56,266 nt of DNA from Candidatus Woesearchaeota archaeon (GCA_018303625.1 JAGVXV010000001.1:1-56266), one strand, 5' to 3'; shown: positions 23,095 through 31,851, counted from the stretch's first letter. Made by a program: numbers and translations. The notes: generated by a model not told the origin, from the letters alone.

Positions 23095-24021
23095 CTAAAA
23101 CCCCTTCAGGAACTTAATCAATTGATTGGCTTTTTCAAAGTCCATAAACTCTTCTTTGGTTACTGCCGGAATATCCTTTGGCCTCTTCTTTTTGAAAATA
23201 ACCAGATTGTCTGCATTAAGCAATTCTGACAAGGACTGCATCTGCGGGTTTGCTTTGTCGCCAACTTCTGTTAAAATCAATTCATCTTCCTTTTTGGCTA
23301 TAATATCAAAAGGGGCCTTGTTAGTGTCTGCTGCATTAAAGCCCAGCTCTATATATTTTTTTGAGAATTCTGTTTTGCCGCTCGCATTAATTCTTTCTAT
23401 CCTGGAAAAAATATTCACTTCATTAAATACATCCTGGCCGAAGATGTCATAGATCTTCATTGCCTTGCTTATTGTAACCTCGCTGTCCTCATTCTCGTAT
23501 TTTGCAATCATCCTGCTTGTAACGCCGACTTTTTTTGACAGATGATTCAGCGAATAGCCAAACTGCTCCCTTTTTTCCCTTAGTTTGCCGCCTACAATGG
23601 AGGCTGTCAGCCCTGCCTGCGTCCTTTTTATCAGCGGGAATTTATTGTTTACGCAGTTCGTAAACGTGCCCAGGTTCAATGTAAATATGCCAAACCTTGT
23701 GTAGATAATATTGTCCTCAAGCATGTTTGAAGCCTTTTCAGCTATTATTATAGGGGTTGCGCCTATGTACGCAGAGATTTTATGCATCTCATCGGCAAAT
23801 TCCCTGCCGATTGAGTTTGCATCCTCGAGGGCTTTAATCAGCAGAATCCTTTCATTGTTTCTCGCAAGAACGTCAAAGCAGCTTCTCGTAAGGCTTTTTA
23901 CTGTGAAGCCTTTTTTTAGAAGGAACACGCTGGCTTTTTCCAGTAAATTCTTTTTCATATTGTTTGTGATTTCATTTTGTTTTAAAAAGGTTTCGGAAAA
24001 CATATCATCAATCAAAAGCAT
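23095..24021 (-). CDS. Archaeal HTH regulator with N-terminal nuclease-like domain
   Basis: 308 aa. Residues 1-115 resemble the RecB-like/Mrr-like fold seen in the conserved archaeal HTH family (MJ0164-type): FTVKSLTRSCFDVLARN, ILLIKALED. A Cro/C1-type HTH follows at GKLREKREQFGYSLNHLSKKVGVTSRMIAKYEN. The C-terminal KAPFDIIAKKEDELILTEV repeats a similar beta core. Widespread in archaea, role unclear. It converges on the beta-CASP gene and ends the island. Confidence 0.75.
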   Translation of the reverse strand: MLLIDDMFSETFLKQNEITNNMKKNLLEKASVFLLKKGFTVKSLTRSCFDVLARNNERILLIKALEDANSIGREFADEMHKISAYIGATPIIIAEKASNMLEDNIIYTRFGIFTLNLGTFTNCVNNKFPLIKRTQAGLTASIVGGKLREKREQFGYSLNHLSKKVGVTSRMIAKYENEDSEVTISKAMKIYDIFGQDVFNEVNIFSRIERINASGKTEFSKKYIELGFNAADTNKAPFDIIAKKEDELILTEVGDKANPQMQSLSELLNADNLVIFKKKRPKDIPAVTKEEFMDFEKANQLIKFLKGF

Positions 24022-24084
24022 TTTTATTTTTTGGAAATAATTTTTTTAATAAACTTTATAAAGTTCGTTTTTAATGCAGTCTTT

Positions 24085-24645
24085 ATGATAATAGCGATAT
24101 CGGGCAAAGCAGGCTCAGGCAAAAGCACTGTTGCAAAGGAGTTGGCAAAAAGGCTGAAGCTTAGGCATTACTCCATAGGAGACTTGATGAGGAGAATGGC
24201 AAGGCAGAAAAGCATTTCGCTGCTTGAATTGAGCAGGCTGGCAGAAAAAGACAAAAAAATCGACAAGGAGCTTGACCAAATGCAGATTAACTTGGGAAAA
24301 AAGGAAAAACACTTTGTCATTGACGGCAGACTGACTGCATTTTTCATTCCAAAAGCCGATGCAAAAATATTTCTGGACTGCGATGATGGAGTGAGGGCAA
24401 AAAGGATAATAAAGGATGAAAGGAAAGATGAGAAAGGCAGAAATCTGAAGGAAGTCATTAATCACAAGGAGCTTTATGATTTGGTTATCGACACTACTTT
24501 CAAAGCTGTGGAAGAGGTTGTTGATGATGTTATGGAGTTTATTGAATTGATGAACAATCCTGAACTACAAGTATCTATAAAAAAAAGTAAAGAAGATATT
24601 AAAGCTGGAAGAATACATAAACTAAGAGAAGTTCTTAAAAAATGA
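24085..24645 (+). CDS. cmk: Cytidylate kinase with antitoxin-like C-terminal tail
   Basis: Phosphorylates CMP/dCMP. Start at MIIAISGKAGSGKST (Walker A) gives 186 aa. IGDLMRRMA, FVIDGRLTAFF and the lid-like ERKDEKGRNL fit archaeal Cmk. The enzyme core should end near residue 155; the last 30 or so residues (LMNNPELQVSIKKSKEDIKAGR and on to LREVLKK) look like the C-terminal part of RelB-type antitoxins. The stop overlaps the start of a broken RelE gene by 4 nt, exactly as an antitoxin-toxin pair would. Probably a kinase whose gene fused to the antitoxin end of a TA pair. Confidence 0.85.
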   Translation: MIIAISGKAGSGKSTVAKELAKRLKLRHYSIGDLMRRMARQKSISLLELSRLAEKDKKIDKELDQMQINLGKKEKHFVIDGRLTAFFIPKADAKIFLDCDDGVRAKRIIKDERKDEKGRNLKEVINHKELYDLVIDTTFKAVEEVVDDVMEFIELMNNPELQVSIKKSKEDIKAGRIHKLREVLKK

Positions 24646-24897
24646 GTTTTGAAGTTGTTTTAACAGACTCTTTCTTAAAAGATTTGAAGAAATTAAAGGA
24701 TAAAATCATTAGAAGACCAAGCTTTAGAGAAATTAAAAGAACTTGAAGAATATCCCGATAGAAACAAGAAATTAAAATATGATTTGAAGGATTATTACAG
24801 AATAAGAATTGGAAAATTAAGAATTCTGTATATTATCCAAGGAAATAAAGTTTATGTTGAAGTTCTGGTCAAAGGGCATAAATATGAAGATTTATAG
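24642..24897 (+). pseudogene. RelE/ParE-type toxin, frameshifted
   Basis: MSFEVVLTDSFLKDLKKLKDK begins a RelE-type toxin in one frame; after KII the frame shifts by one base and continues as EDQALEKLKELEEY...KDYYRIRIGKLRILY...VLVKGHKYEDL to the stop at 24895-24897. The first frame itself ends at a TGA near 24746. YRIRIGKLRILY and the final GHK(x)YEDL are typical RelE motifs. One inserted base near 24707-24711 explains it: an inactivated toxin or a sequencing error. Confidence 0.8.
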
Positions 24898-24909
24898 GCT
24901 GTAATTCAA

Positions 24910-25413
24910 CTATTCAATCAAATCAGCCATCCAATCATACTTGTATTCCTGAATTATAGGCATTGCTTCATAATCTTTAAGAACTCCCGTGAATTTTTTT
25001 CTAATCTCTCTAAGAACTTCATCAAATTGCTTATAATCGCGGGCACATACGCCAATACAGAAATCCCATTTCCCAGAAGTTTTTGCTACATAGATCAAAT
25101 TGGGATGCTGCCTGAGAAATGAAACAAATTTACTTTCTTCTTCAGGCTCGATGTTATACAGGGAGAACATTGCATAAACATACAAGGGAAATCCGAGTTT
25201 AGAGGGATTTAGAAAAGCATGATAAAACCTAACGATTTTATTTTCCTCTAGTCTTTTGATTCTGTATTTGACAACATCCCTTGGAAGGTTGGTTTTTCTT
25301 GCTACCTGGCTAATTGATTGCTTTGCGTTTTTTTGCAGCTGTTCGATGATTTTTTTATCTTTTCCGTCTAATTTTATTCTTTCTCCATACTCCAGCAAAT
25401 GATTTTCTATCAT
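24910..25413 (-). CDS. Lrp/AsnC family regulator
   Basis: 167 aa. N-terminal HTH: LDGKDKKIIEQLQKNAKQSISQVARKTNLPRDVVKYRIKRLEENKI. A C-terminal RAM-like ligand domain follows (YVYAMFSLYNIEPEE, GKWDFCIGVCARDYKQFDEVL). Such regulators often sense amino acids; the target is unknown. It is divergent from the methyltransferase gene, separated by about 100 nt. Confidence 0.85.
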   Translation of the reverse strand: MIENHLLEYGERIKLDGKDKKIIEQLQKNAKQSISQVARKTNLPRDVVKYRIKRLEENKIVRFYHAFLNPSKLGFPLYVYAMFSLYNIEPEEESKFVSFLRQHPNLIYVAKTSGKWDFCIGVCARDYKQFDEVLREIRKKFTGVLKDYEAMPIIQEYKYDWMADLIE

Positions 25414-25509
25414 AATTGCCTATAATGTGCATTAATATTTAAAATTTTCTCTATTTTAGGTAAAATATTAAAGATAAGTATCTAAATTAGTCCTTACTTC
25501 TTAATAGTT

Positions 25510-26154
25510 ATGGAAGATGAATCAACCAAAGCAATCTATGGAAAAGGCGCCGAAGTATACGAGGAAGTTATGCGAAAGTACTGGCATGTTGAGCGTAAGC
25601 CATTAATCGAGCATCTTAAACTTAAATCTGGAATGAAAGTTCTAAATGCAGTTGTCGGCACCGGTCTTGACCTTCCTCATTTTCCTTCTGGCGTAACAGT
25701 AGTTGGAGTTGATTATACAAAAGAAATGCTGGAAGAAGCGAAACAGAAAAAATGCGCTGCTAGAGTCGAATTAAGGCGAATGGATATAAGGGAAATGGAT
25801 TTTCCAAATGAGCATTTTGATGCTGCTTTGTCAACATTTACTTTATGTGTTATTCCAAGCCCAAAAAAAGCTTTACAGGAAATCCTAAGAGTCACAAAGG
25901 CAGGCTCGGTAATTGTAATTTTTGATTATGCCAAATCCAGAAACCCGGAAATCATAAAATGGCAAGAGCTTATTCACAATCATGCTGCAAATATGGGATT
26001 CCCAAGAGATGTGATCTGCTGGAATTCATTAATGGACTATGATGATTTAATCTATAATTCAGGATTGCCTGTTGAAGTTATGCAAGATGAGAGATTTGAA
26101 AGTGAAAACCCATTTTCAAACGCATGTAAAATAATTCTAAGAAAAAGAGAATAA
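25510..26154 (+). CDS. Class I SAM-dependent methyltransferase
   Basis: 214 aa, UbiE/Coq5-like layout. Motif I LNAVVGTGLDLPHFP (AdoMet loop), motif II VVGVDYTKEMLEEA, then RRMDIREMDFPNEHFDAALSTFTLC and the post-motif GSVIVIFDYAK. The substrate cannot be told; small-molecule or lipid methylation is common. Its own promoter lies in the short divergent space with the Lrp gene. Confidence 0.8.
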   Translation: MEDESTKAIYGKGAEVYEEVMRKYWHVERKPLIEHLKLKSGMKVLNAVVGTGLDLPHFPSGVTVVGVDYTKEMLEEAKQKKCAARVELRRMDIREMDFPNEHFDAALSTFTLCVIPSPKKALQEILRVTKAGSVIVIFDYAKSRNPEIIKWQELIHNHAANMGFPRDVICWNSLMDYDDLIYNSGLPVEVMQDERFESENPFSNACKIILRKRE

Positions 26155-26239
26155 AAAGAAAACTTTATATATAGTTTATAGTTGCCTAATGCTTATTAAT
26201 TCTCCGGATTGTTAAGGAGTTAAAGAGGGGAATAAAAAA

Positions 26240-26902
26240 GTGAAAATAAAAATCAAGGATTTTGTGGAAATAGAGTATACCGGCGTAATAAAAGAAGGCA
26301 ATGTCATATTTGACACAACCAGCGAGAAGGTTGCGAAGGAAAACAACCTGTTTGACAAAGATGCAGATTACGGGCCTGTTGTTATCTGCATTGGAGAGGA
26401 GCAGGTCCTGAAGGGCATTGACAGTGCATTGGTTGGCAAAGAGCCCGGTGAATACAAAATTGAATTGAAGGCAGAGCAGGCTTTCGGCAATAAAGACCCG
26501 AAACTTATACAGTTGATGCCCACAAGCAAGTTCAGGCAGCAGCAAATACAGCCGGTTCCAGGCTTGCAGGTGAACATTGACGGCATTTTTGGCATTGTCA
26601 AGACAGTTTCCGGAGGAAGGACTTTAGTTGATTTCAACCATCCGCTGGCAGGGAAGGATTTAATCTATAACCTCAAGGTAAACGGCATATTGGATGATGA
26701 TAAGAAAAAGATTATTGCCTATTTGAAAATGGCATTCGGCATCAAGAACTGTGAAGTTGAGCTGGAAGGCGGAAATGCAAGAGCAGAGCTGAAATCGGAA
26801 TTAAGCGAAAAGCTGAAAAAAGAAATGGAGAAGAAAATAATGGACGCAATTCCCTCTATAAAGAAGATAGAATTTGTTATTGAAAGAGAAGGAAAAAAAT
26901 AA
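26240..26902 (+). CDS. FKBP-type peptidyl-prolyl isomerase, long archaeal type
   Basis: 220 aa. FKBP core with an inserted chaperone (IF) domain: VEIEYTGVIKEGNVIFDTT, VLKGIDSALVGKEPGEYKIEL, AFGNKDPKL, then a third segment VNIDGIFGIVKTVSGGRTLVDFNHPLAG. A C-terminal extension of about 60 aa with a charged helical end is characteristic of archaeal long FKBPs. The start is GTG with GAGGGG nine bases upstream. TATA box CTTTATATATAG at 26163-26174. Confidence 0.92.
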   Translation: MKIKIKDFVEIEYTGVIKEGNVIFDTTSEKVAKENNLFDKDADYGPVVICIGEEQVLKGIDSALVGKEPGEYKIELKAEQAFGNKDPKLIQLMPTSKFRQQQIQPVPGLQVNIDGIFGIVKTVSGGRTLVDFNHPLAGKDLIYNLKVNGILDDDKKKIIAYLKMAFGIKNCEVELEGGNARAELKSELSEKLKKEMEKKIMDAIPSIKKIEFVIEREGKK

Positions 26903-26932
26903 ATAACTTTAAATATAAGTAACCAATAAATA

Positions 26933-28075
26933 ATGACTGGGTTTGGTGATTTTATGGCTGTTATGGCTATTATGTCTGCTAAAGGAGAGGATGTTTCTAA
27001 AGTTGAGGTAAGCTCGGAATTTTCCGGGGATAATATAGATGCAGAGCTCGAGCAGCTGCTTGCCAAGCAAAAGGCGACAATCAAGGTTGTTGGGACCGGC
27101 GGGGCAGGAAACAATACCATCCAGAGAATCTCAGAAGTCGGCATTGTGGGCGCTGAAACAATTGCCATAAACACAGATGCCCAGGATTTATTATACACGA
27201 CTGCAAACAAAAAAATACTCATTGGAAGGGAATTGACAAAGGGGTTGGGAGCGGGCTCTGAGCCAAGGCTTGGAGAGGAGTCAGCGAGGGAGAATGAAGC
27301 TGATATCAAAAAGGCTTTGCAGGATGCTGATATGGTTTTCATAACATGCGGCTTAGGTGGCGGAACTGGAACCGGAAGCGCGCCGGTTGTTGCTGATGTC
27401 GCAAAAAAGCTCGGCGCCTTGACTGTCGGTATTGTAACGCTTCCTTTTGCAATGGAAGGCAACAGGAGATACCAAAATGCAGTTACTGGCTTAGAAAAAA
27501 TGGAGCAGACAGTTGACACTTTAATTGTCATACCCAATGACAAACTGCTGGAATTAGCTCCGGATTTGCCGCTGCATACTGCATTTAAAGTTGCGGATGA
27601 GATTTTGACCAATGCTGTCAAGGGAATTGCAGAGCTTGTAACAAAAACCGGGCTTGTGAATCTGGATTTTGCAGACATAAGGGCTGTCATGAAAGGCGGC
27701 GGGGTTGCCTTGATAGGCGTTGGAGAAAGCGACACTGAAAACAGGGCCATCGAAGCTGTTGAAAAAGCCATAAACAACCCGCTGCTTGATGTTGATATCT
27801 CGGGCGCAAACGGCGCTTTGATCAATGTCATTGGCGGCGAGGACATGACTCTTGACGAGGCAAGGAAAGTGGTTGAGACAGTAAGCGGAAAACTGGATGA
27901 TGATGCAAGGATAATCTGGGGCGCCCAGATATACAAGGACATGGAAAGGACCATAAGGGCAATGCTGATCATAACCGGGGTAAAAAGCTCACAGATATTC
28001 GGCACCGGCATCAAAACAACTGACAAGAGAAAGAAGGAGATCGAAAGCGAACTGGGGATAGAGTTTTTGGATTAA
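26933..28075 (+). CDS. ftsZ: Cell division protein FtsZ
   Basis: Tubulin-like GTPase of the division ring, 380 aa. GTGGAGNNT loop near residue 55, tubulin signature GGLGGGTGTGSAP near residue 140, PNDKLLELA, the T7 region NLDFADIRAVM and the C-terminal IWGAQI. About 45 N-terminal residues (MTGFGDFMAVMAIMSAKG on) precede the core and look disordered. It heads a three-gene ftsZ-secE-spt5 run, the conserved archaeal order. Confidence 0.97.
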   Translation: MTGFGDFMAVMAIMSAKGEDVSKVEVSSEFSGDNIDAELEQLLAKQKATIKVVGTGGAGNNTIQRISEVGIVGAETIAINTDAQDLLYTTANKKILIGRELTKGLGAGSEPRLGEESARENEADIKKALQDADMVFITCGLGGGTGTGSAPVVADVAKKLGALTVGIVTLPFAMEGNRRYQNAVTGLEKMEQTVDTLIVIPNDKLLELAPDLPLHTAFKVADEILTNAVKGIAELVTKTGLVNLDFADIRAVMKGGGVALIGVGESDTENRAIEAVEKAINNPLLDVDISGANGALINVIGGEDMTLDEARKVVETVSGKLDDDARIIWGAQIYKDMERTIRAMLIITGVKSSQIFGTGIKTTDKRKKEIESELGIEFLD

Positions 28076-28076
28076 A

Positions 28077-28265
28077 ATGGATTTTGCTTCTTTGGGATTC
28101 AGGCTTAAGAATTTTATAGGCGAATGCAAAAGAGTCTTAACAGTCACAAAAAAGCCTGATGCGGCAGAGTTCAAGACAATAGTCAAGGTTTCAGGCCTCG
28201 GTATGCTTATTATCGGGCTTGTGGGATTTGTCATCACAATGTTCAAATTATTGTTTTTTCAGTGA
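28077..28265 (+). CDS. secE: Protein translocase subunit SecE/Sss1
   Basis: 62 aa, one C-terminal membrane helix (GLGMLIIGLVGFVITMFKLLF) preceded by an amphipathic helix with FKTIVKVSG, the typical short archaeal/eukaryal Sss1 form. It starts one base after the ftsZ stop and ends 8 nt before spt5, so expression is coupled. Works with SecY and Sec61-beta in the membrane. Confidence 0.9.
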   Translation: MDFASLGFRLKNFIGECKRVLTVTKKPDAAEFKTIVKVSGLGMLIIGLVGFVITMFKLLFFQ

Positions 28266-28273
28266 GGTAGAAA

Positions 28274-28759
28274 ATGGAAGAAGCCAAAGAAAACGAAATA
28301 TTTGCCTTGCGCACAACAGCAAACCGCGAGGACCAGGTAATGGATTTTGTCACAAGCAATGCAAAAAGGAAAAAGCTTGAGGTTTACTCTGTCATAAGGC
28401 CGCATGGGATGAGGGGCTATATTTTCCTTGAGGCTGCAACGAAGACAGATGCAGAGCAGGCGGCATTCAATGTTCCCTACGCCAGGGGCATTCTGGCAAA
28501 CTCTGTTTCCTACAGTGAAATTGAGCATATGCTCGAGCAGGTAAAGCATGAGGTTAACATACAGAAGAATGATATTGTGGAGATTATATCAGGGCCTTTC
28601 AAGAGGGAAAAAGCCAAGGTAACAAGAATTGACAAGTCCAAGGAAGATGTGGTTGTCGAGCTGCTGGAAGCGGCAGTGCCCATACCAATAACCGTAAAGC
28701 TTGATGCTGTCAAGGTTATAAGGAGAGAAACGGGCGAAGAGGAAGAGGCAAAAGAGTAG
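28274..28759 (+). CDS. spt5: Transcription elongation factor Spt5 (NusG-like)
   Basis: 161 aa with an N-terminal NGN domain (IFALRTTANREDQVMDF...GMRGYIFLEA) and a C-terminal KOW motif (NDIVEIISGPFKREKAKVTRID). Binds the RNA polymerase clamp with Spt4 and supports elongation. Immediately follows secE, the classic archaeal linkage. In many archaea rpl11 follows directly; here 1.3 kb of other DNA intervenes. Confidence 0.96.
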   Translation: MEEAKENEIFALRTTANREDQVMDFVTSNAKRKKLEVYSVIRPHGMRGYIFLEAATKTDAEQAAFNVPYARGILANSVSYSEIEHMLEQVKHEVNIQKNDIVEIISGPFKREKAKVTRIDKSKEDVVVELLEAAVPIPITVKLDAVKVIRRETGEEEEAKE

Positions 28760-28799
28760 AAGCCTCTTGCTTTATGATATCTGCTGGTCTATGCTGCGT

Positions 28800-29720
28800 T
28801 TAATCTGCTTTCTCAAGCATATAACTCTTTCTTATCATGCAGGGTTGGTATGACATCTTTATTGTCTTTAGGTAATCAACGCCCCAGTCCTCTCCTGCAT
28901 TGGCATACTCGCAGTCAAAGAGCTTCAGCAATTCGCCGTAGATAAATGTAGAAAGCCCTTTTATGGCAAGATTGGTTTTTTCAAAGAAATCAGTGCAGAT
29001 ATTGCCGTTTGTACTCTCTCCAAAAGTATAGCCCTGCACAGAGCCGTCAACGTAAACAACTACTCCCTTCAGGCCGAAATCATTCGCGAACTTAAGCACT
29101 TTGAGGTTGGCATCATACTCATCCCTAAGGCTTTCATGGTGCTTGTCCCTTATAACTTCAAGTTTCTGCTTATTCCACTTGTCAAGCAGACCAATGCATT
29201 GCTGCATATGCCTCTCTTTATTGTACTCCTCAACACGGTGCTCATAATTTTTTATAAAATAATTCCTGAGATTTCTTTTAGTTTTGTATTTATCACCTTT
29301 AAGCTCTATTACGTCTTTTCTCTTGTAAATATAGTCCTGGTTTTGATGTACAAGTTTGTAGCCATCAATGTTGCTATAGCCCTCTTTCAGCTCTTCAGGA
29401 ATATACTTAACAGCAGGCTTGCCATCTATATTATTGTCTTCATTGTACTGCAGGCATGCCTCAAAGCATTTTTTTAGCGTATCAGGAAGCTTCAGCCCGG
29501 GCAGCACAGGGCCCCATACATGCCTGTTGCCTTCAAATGTCAGAAAAAGGCAGACATTGCCGTTAATCCTGGCCCACTCAATGTCCTTGTAGCAGTCATC
29601 CCATATAATGATCCAGGAAAAGCTATGCTCTGCCAGTGGGAACTTCAATTGCGAGTAGGCCTTGTTGAAAATTCCTTTATCCTCAATTGAGAGTTTCTTA
29701 AGCGAAACCAGGTCCAGCAT
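28800..29720 (-). CDS. DUF2156-type GNAT-fold protein (lysyltransferase C-terminal-like)
   Basis: 306 aa. Two GNAT-like halves as in the catalytic domain of phosphatidylglycerol lysyltransferases: EHSFSWIIIWDD and WGPVLPG in the first; VVYVDGSVQGYTFGE, TDFFEKTNLAIKGLSTFIYGE, and AGEDWGVDYLKTIKMSYQP in the second. No membrane segments, so a soluble aminoacyl or acyl transferase is more likely than MprF itself. It sits on the opposite strand between spt5 and rpl11, breaking the usual cluster. Confidence 0.75.
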   Translation of the reverse strand: MLDLVSLKKLSIEDKGIFNKAYSQLKFPLAEHSFSWIIIWDDCYKDIEWARINGNVCLFLTFEGNRHVWGPVLPGLKLPDTLKKCFEACLQYNEDNNIDGKPAVKYIPEELKEGYSNIDGYKLVHQNQDYIYKRKDVIELKGDKYKTKRNLRNYFIKNYEHRVEEYNKERHMQQCIGLLDKWNKQKLEVIRDKHHESLRDEYDANLKVLKFANDFGLKGVVVYVDGSVQGYTFGESTNGNICTDFFEKTNLAIKGLSTFIYGELLKLFDCEYANAGEDWGVDYLKTIKMSYQPCMIRKSYMLEKAD

Positions 29721-29795
29721 TTGGCTTTAAAAAGCGCAATCTTATTTAAAATTATCGCAAAAATTAATAAATGATTTTAATCTTAAGACAAAATT

Positions 29796-29970
29796 CAATC
29801 CGTTCGCTCCGCTCACCATAATTACACTCGGCGAAAAATTTACTGCCAAGAATTTTTCGCCTCGAACCAATTCGATAATAATGAATATTAATGAATAGAT
29901 AGGCGAGGCTGTGGCTAATGGCAGAAAAGCCGAAGCCTCGCACTAAATAATGTGCCGAAGGCACGGATTG
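29796..29970. repeat. Intergenic multi-hairpin element
   Basis: No coding sequence. Outer stem CAATCCGT (29796-29803) with ACGGATTG (29963-29970) encloses three hairpins: GGCGAAAAATT/AATTTTTCGCC (29830-29861), GCGAGGCT/AGCCTCGC (29903-29941) and GTGCC-GAA-GGCAC (29952-29964). Such multi-branched intergenic units, including the GAGCGGAGCGAA-type arm on the minus strand, resemble REP-like elements. A structured RNA is the other possibility. The remaining bases of this 347-nt gap show nothing else but a promoter region before rpl11. Confidence 0.5.
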
Positions 29971-30067
29971 AGGATAATTTTGATTTAAAAACTTATTGCC
30001 CAATTACTCCTGCTATCAATTAAATTTCCGAAAGCCTTATAAAATAAATTTAATTTCTCGTGATAAA

Positions 30068-30907
30068 ATGTCAATGCAGGTTGTTCAGGTGCTTGTTGAA
30101 GGGGGCAAAGCAACAGCTGCTCCCCCATTGGGGCCTCAGCTTGGGCCTTTAGGAGTTAATATAGGCCAGGTTGTTGCAGATATCAACAAGAAGACCGAAA
30201 GCTTCAGGGGAATGCAGGTTCCTGTAAAGGTTAAGGTAGATTCTGATACAAAGAAATTTGAAATTTCAATCGGGACGCCGCCGACTTCGGCTTTGCTGAA
30301 GAAAGAGGCAGGCGTTGAAAAGGGCTCAAGCAATCCCAAAACAGACAAGGTCGCTGATGTCCTTATTGAGCAAATAATAAAAATTGCAAAGATGAAAGAG
30401 GATTCATTATTGGGCAAAAACCTGAAGGAAAGGATAAAAGAAATTGTAGGGACATGCAACTCAATGGGGATACTTGTTGAAGGCATGCCTCCTGTTGATG
30501 CTATAAAATCAATAAATGAGGGAAAATTTGACAACGAAATAAGGCTTGAAAAGACAGAGCTTACTGCTGAGGAAAAAGCCAAGCTTGAGGAAGAGAAGAA
30601 AAGGCTGGCTGAGGAAATCAAGAAGAGAAGGGCTGAATTCGAGGCAAAAGCTAAAGAGATTATTGCTGCGATGGCTGGCCAGGAGAAAGGCATTATTAAG
30701 TCAAAGCTTACCGCAGCTGGAATTCCGGATGTCATAATAAAAGAATTATTGCCTTCAGAAGGGGCAGCGGCAGCAGAAGGGGCGGCAGCAGGCGCAGCGC
30801 CTAAAGCAGAAGCAGGGGCAAAGGCGGCAGCTCCGGGAGCAGAAGCGAAGAAAGAGGCTCCTAAGAAAGAAGCCCCGAAGAAAGAAGCAAAAGAGAAGAA
30901 GAGATAA
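30068..30907 (+). CDS. rpl11: Ribosomal protein L11 with long C-terminal extension
   Basis: Binds the 23S rRNA GTPase centre. VQVLVEGGKATAAPPLGPQLGPLGVNIGQVV is the L11 start region, and GTCNSMGILVEG near residue 140 the end of the core. A further 120 residues follow: a Glu/Lys coiled-coil (AEEKAKLEEEKKRLAEEIKKR), a short helical module (GIIKSKLTAAGIPDVIIKELL) and an Ala/Lys/Pro-rich tail. Ordinary archaeal L11 is about 160 aa, so the extension is unusual. The genes that usually follow (rpl1, rpl10, rpl12) are absent here. Confidence 0.95.
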   Translation: MSMQVVQVLVEGGKATAAPPLGPQLGPLGVNIGQVVADINKKTESFRGMQVPVKVKVDSDTKKFEISIGTPPTSALLKKEAGVEKGSSNPKTDKVADVLIEQIIKIAKMKEDSLLGKNLKERIKEIVGTCNSMGILVEGMPPVDAIKSINEGKFDNEIRLEKTELTAEEKAKLEEEKKRLAEEIKKRRAEFEAKAKEIIAAMAGQEKGIIKSKLTAAGIPDVIIKELLPSEGAAAAEGAAAGAAPKAEAGAKAAAPGAEAKKEAPKKEAPKKEAKEKKR

Positions 30908-30909
30908 GT

Positions 30910-31764
30910 TTAGCCAGTATTTTCAAAAAACCTGTCGCTTCTTTCATATCTTATTTTATTTTTTTCCAAAATATCTAAAATTCTCTGTTTTTCCTTTCCC
31001 AGGCCTTTCCAGTCCAATAAAACAAATTTGGCTTTCGGCGAAGTTTTTTCCATTGCCTCTTTGATTAAATTTTCATCTAACTTTTCAAGATTATATTTTG
31101 CGCAGATATGGCCTGCTGCATAACTGGTTTTTAGCATTGTTTTGTTTGCAGCATGATTGTAATGAGAGCCTCCAATAACAAAAACGCTTTCATAATCATT
31201 TTTATTGTTTAAAATATTAATGATGGTTTTTGCTATAATGTTTGCAGCTTCCTTGTTTTTCCAGTTTTCCTCGTTGCTTCCTATTTCAATGAACATTGCC
31301 GGCTTTTCAATGAAAGGGCCGTGGTGAGTTGCTTCCATTGTAACCTCATGTCCAATATCCTTTCCATATTTATCTAATTCGATAATTGCGTTTTTTAAAA
31401 AATTTGATGGAGAAATGCACAATGTTTTTTCCTTGCCCCCGAATTCTGCCTTGCCGAAATTCCCTATTGAATGGCAGCTTAATGTCTTTAATCCGGAAGA
31501 AGCGCTGTGCCTTGTCGCAAATATAAACAAGTCTGCATTGATTTTTTTGTCAATATTCTCAGAATGGATTGTGTCAGTTTCAATAGTGTATAATTTTATT
31601 ATTTTATTATTTTTTTTATTTTTTAAGTTGGTATTGTTTAATTGAAATATTGGATTATTACCGAATTTTTCATTATTTTTTTCAAAATCAAACAAATTAA
31701 TCAAGGAATCCCTGATATTCATCCCTGCCATGTCCTTTTTTGATGTTATTACTCCTATTTGCAT
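30910..31764 (-). CDS. dtd2: D-aminoacyl-tRNA deacylase, archaeal type (DTD2)
   Basis: 284 aa. Hydrolyses D-amino acids wrongly attached to tRNA. Family motifs: LFIFATRHSASSGLKTLSCHSIGN, TMEATHHGPF, FIEIGSNEENW, FVIGGSHYNHAAN and GHICAKYNL. Found in archaea and plants. It converges on rpl11 with 2 nt between stop codons. Confidence 0.93.
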   Translation of the reverse strand: MQIGVITSKKDMAGMNIRDSLINLFDFEKNNEKFGNNPIFQLNNTNLKNKKNNKIIKLYTIETDTIHSENIDKKINADLFIFATRHSASSGLKTLSCHSIGNFGKAEFGGKEKTLCISPSNFLKNAIIELDKYGKDIGHEVTMEATHHGPFIEKPAMFIEIGSNEENWKNKEAANIIAKTIINILNNKNDYESVFVIGGSHYNHAANKTMLKTSYAAGHICAKYNLEKLDENLIKEAMEKTSPKAKFVLLDWKGLGKEKQRILDILEKNKIRYERSDRFFENTG

Positions 31765-31851
31765 TTTTATCCAAAATTACTAAATATTTTTAAATATAGT
31801 GTTTGAAAAACCCAAAGATTAAAAAATATAGGATTCAGGTTATATAAAAAA

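Noticed and set aside
26719-28026. 435-codon open frame antisense to ftsZ and the end of the FKBP gene
   Set aside because: Low-complexity Ser/Pro/Ala reading of the opposite strand of clear genes; no start context or motif.
30136-30735. 199-codon open frame antisense to L11
   Set aside because: Opposite-strand shadow of the L11 coding sequence.
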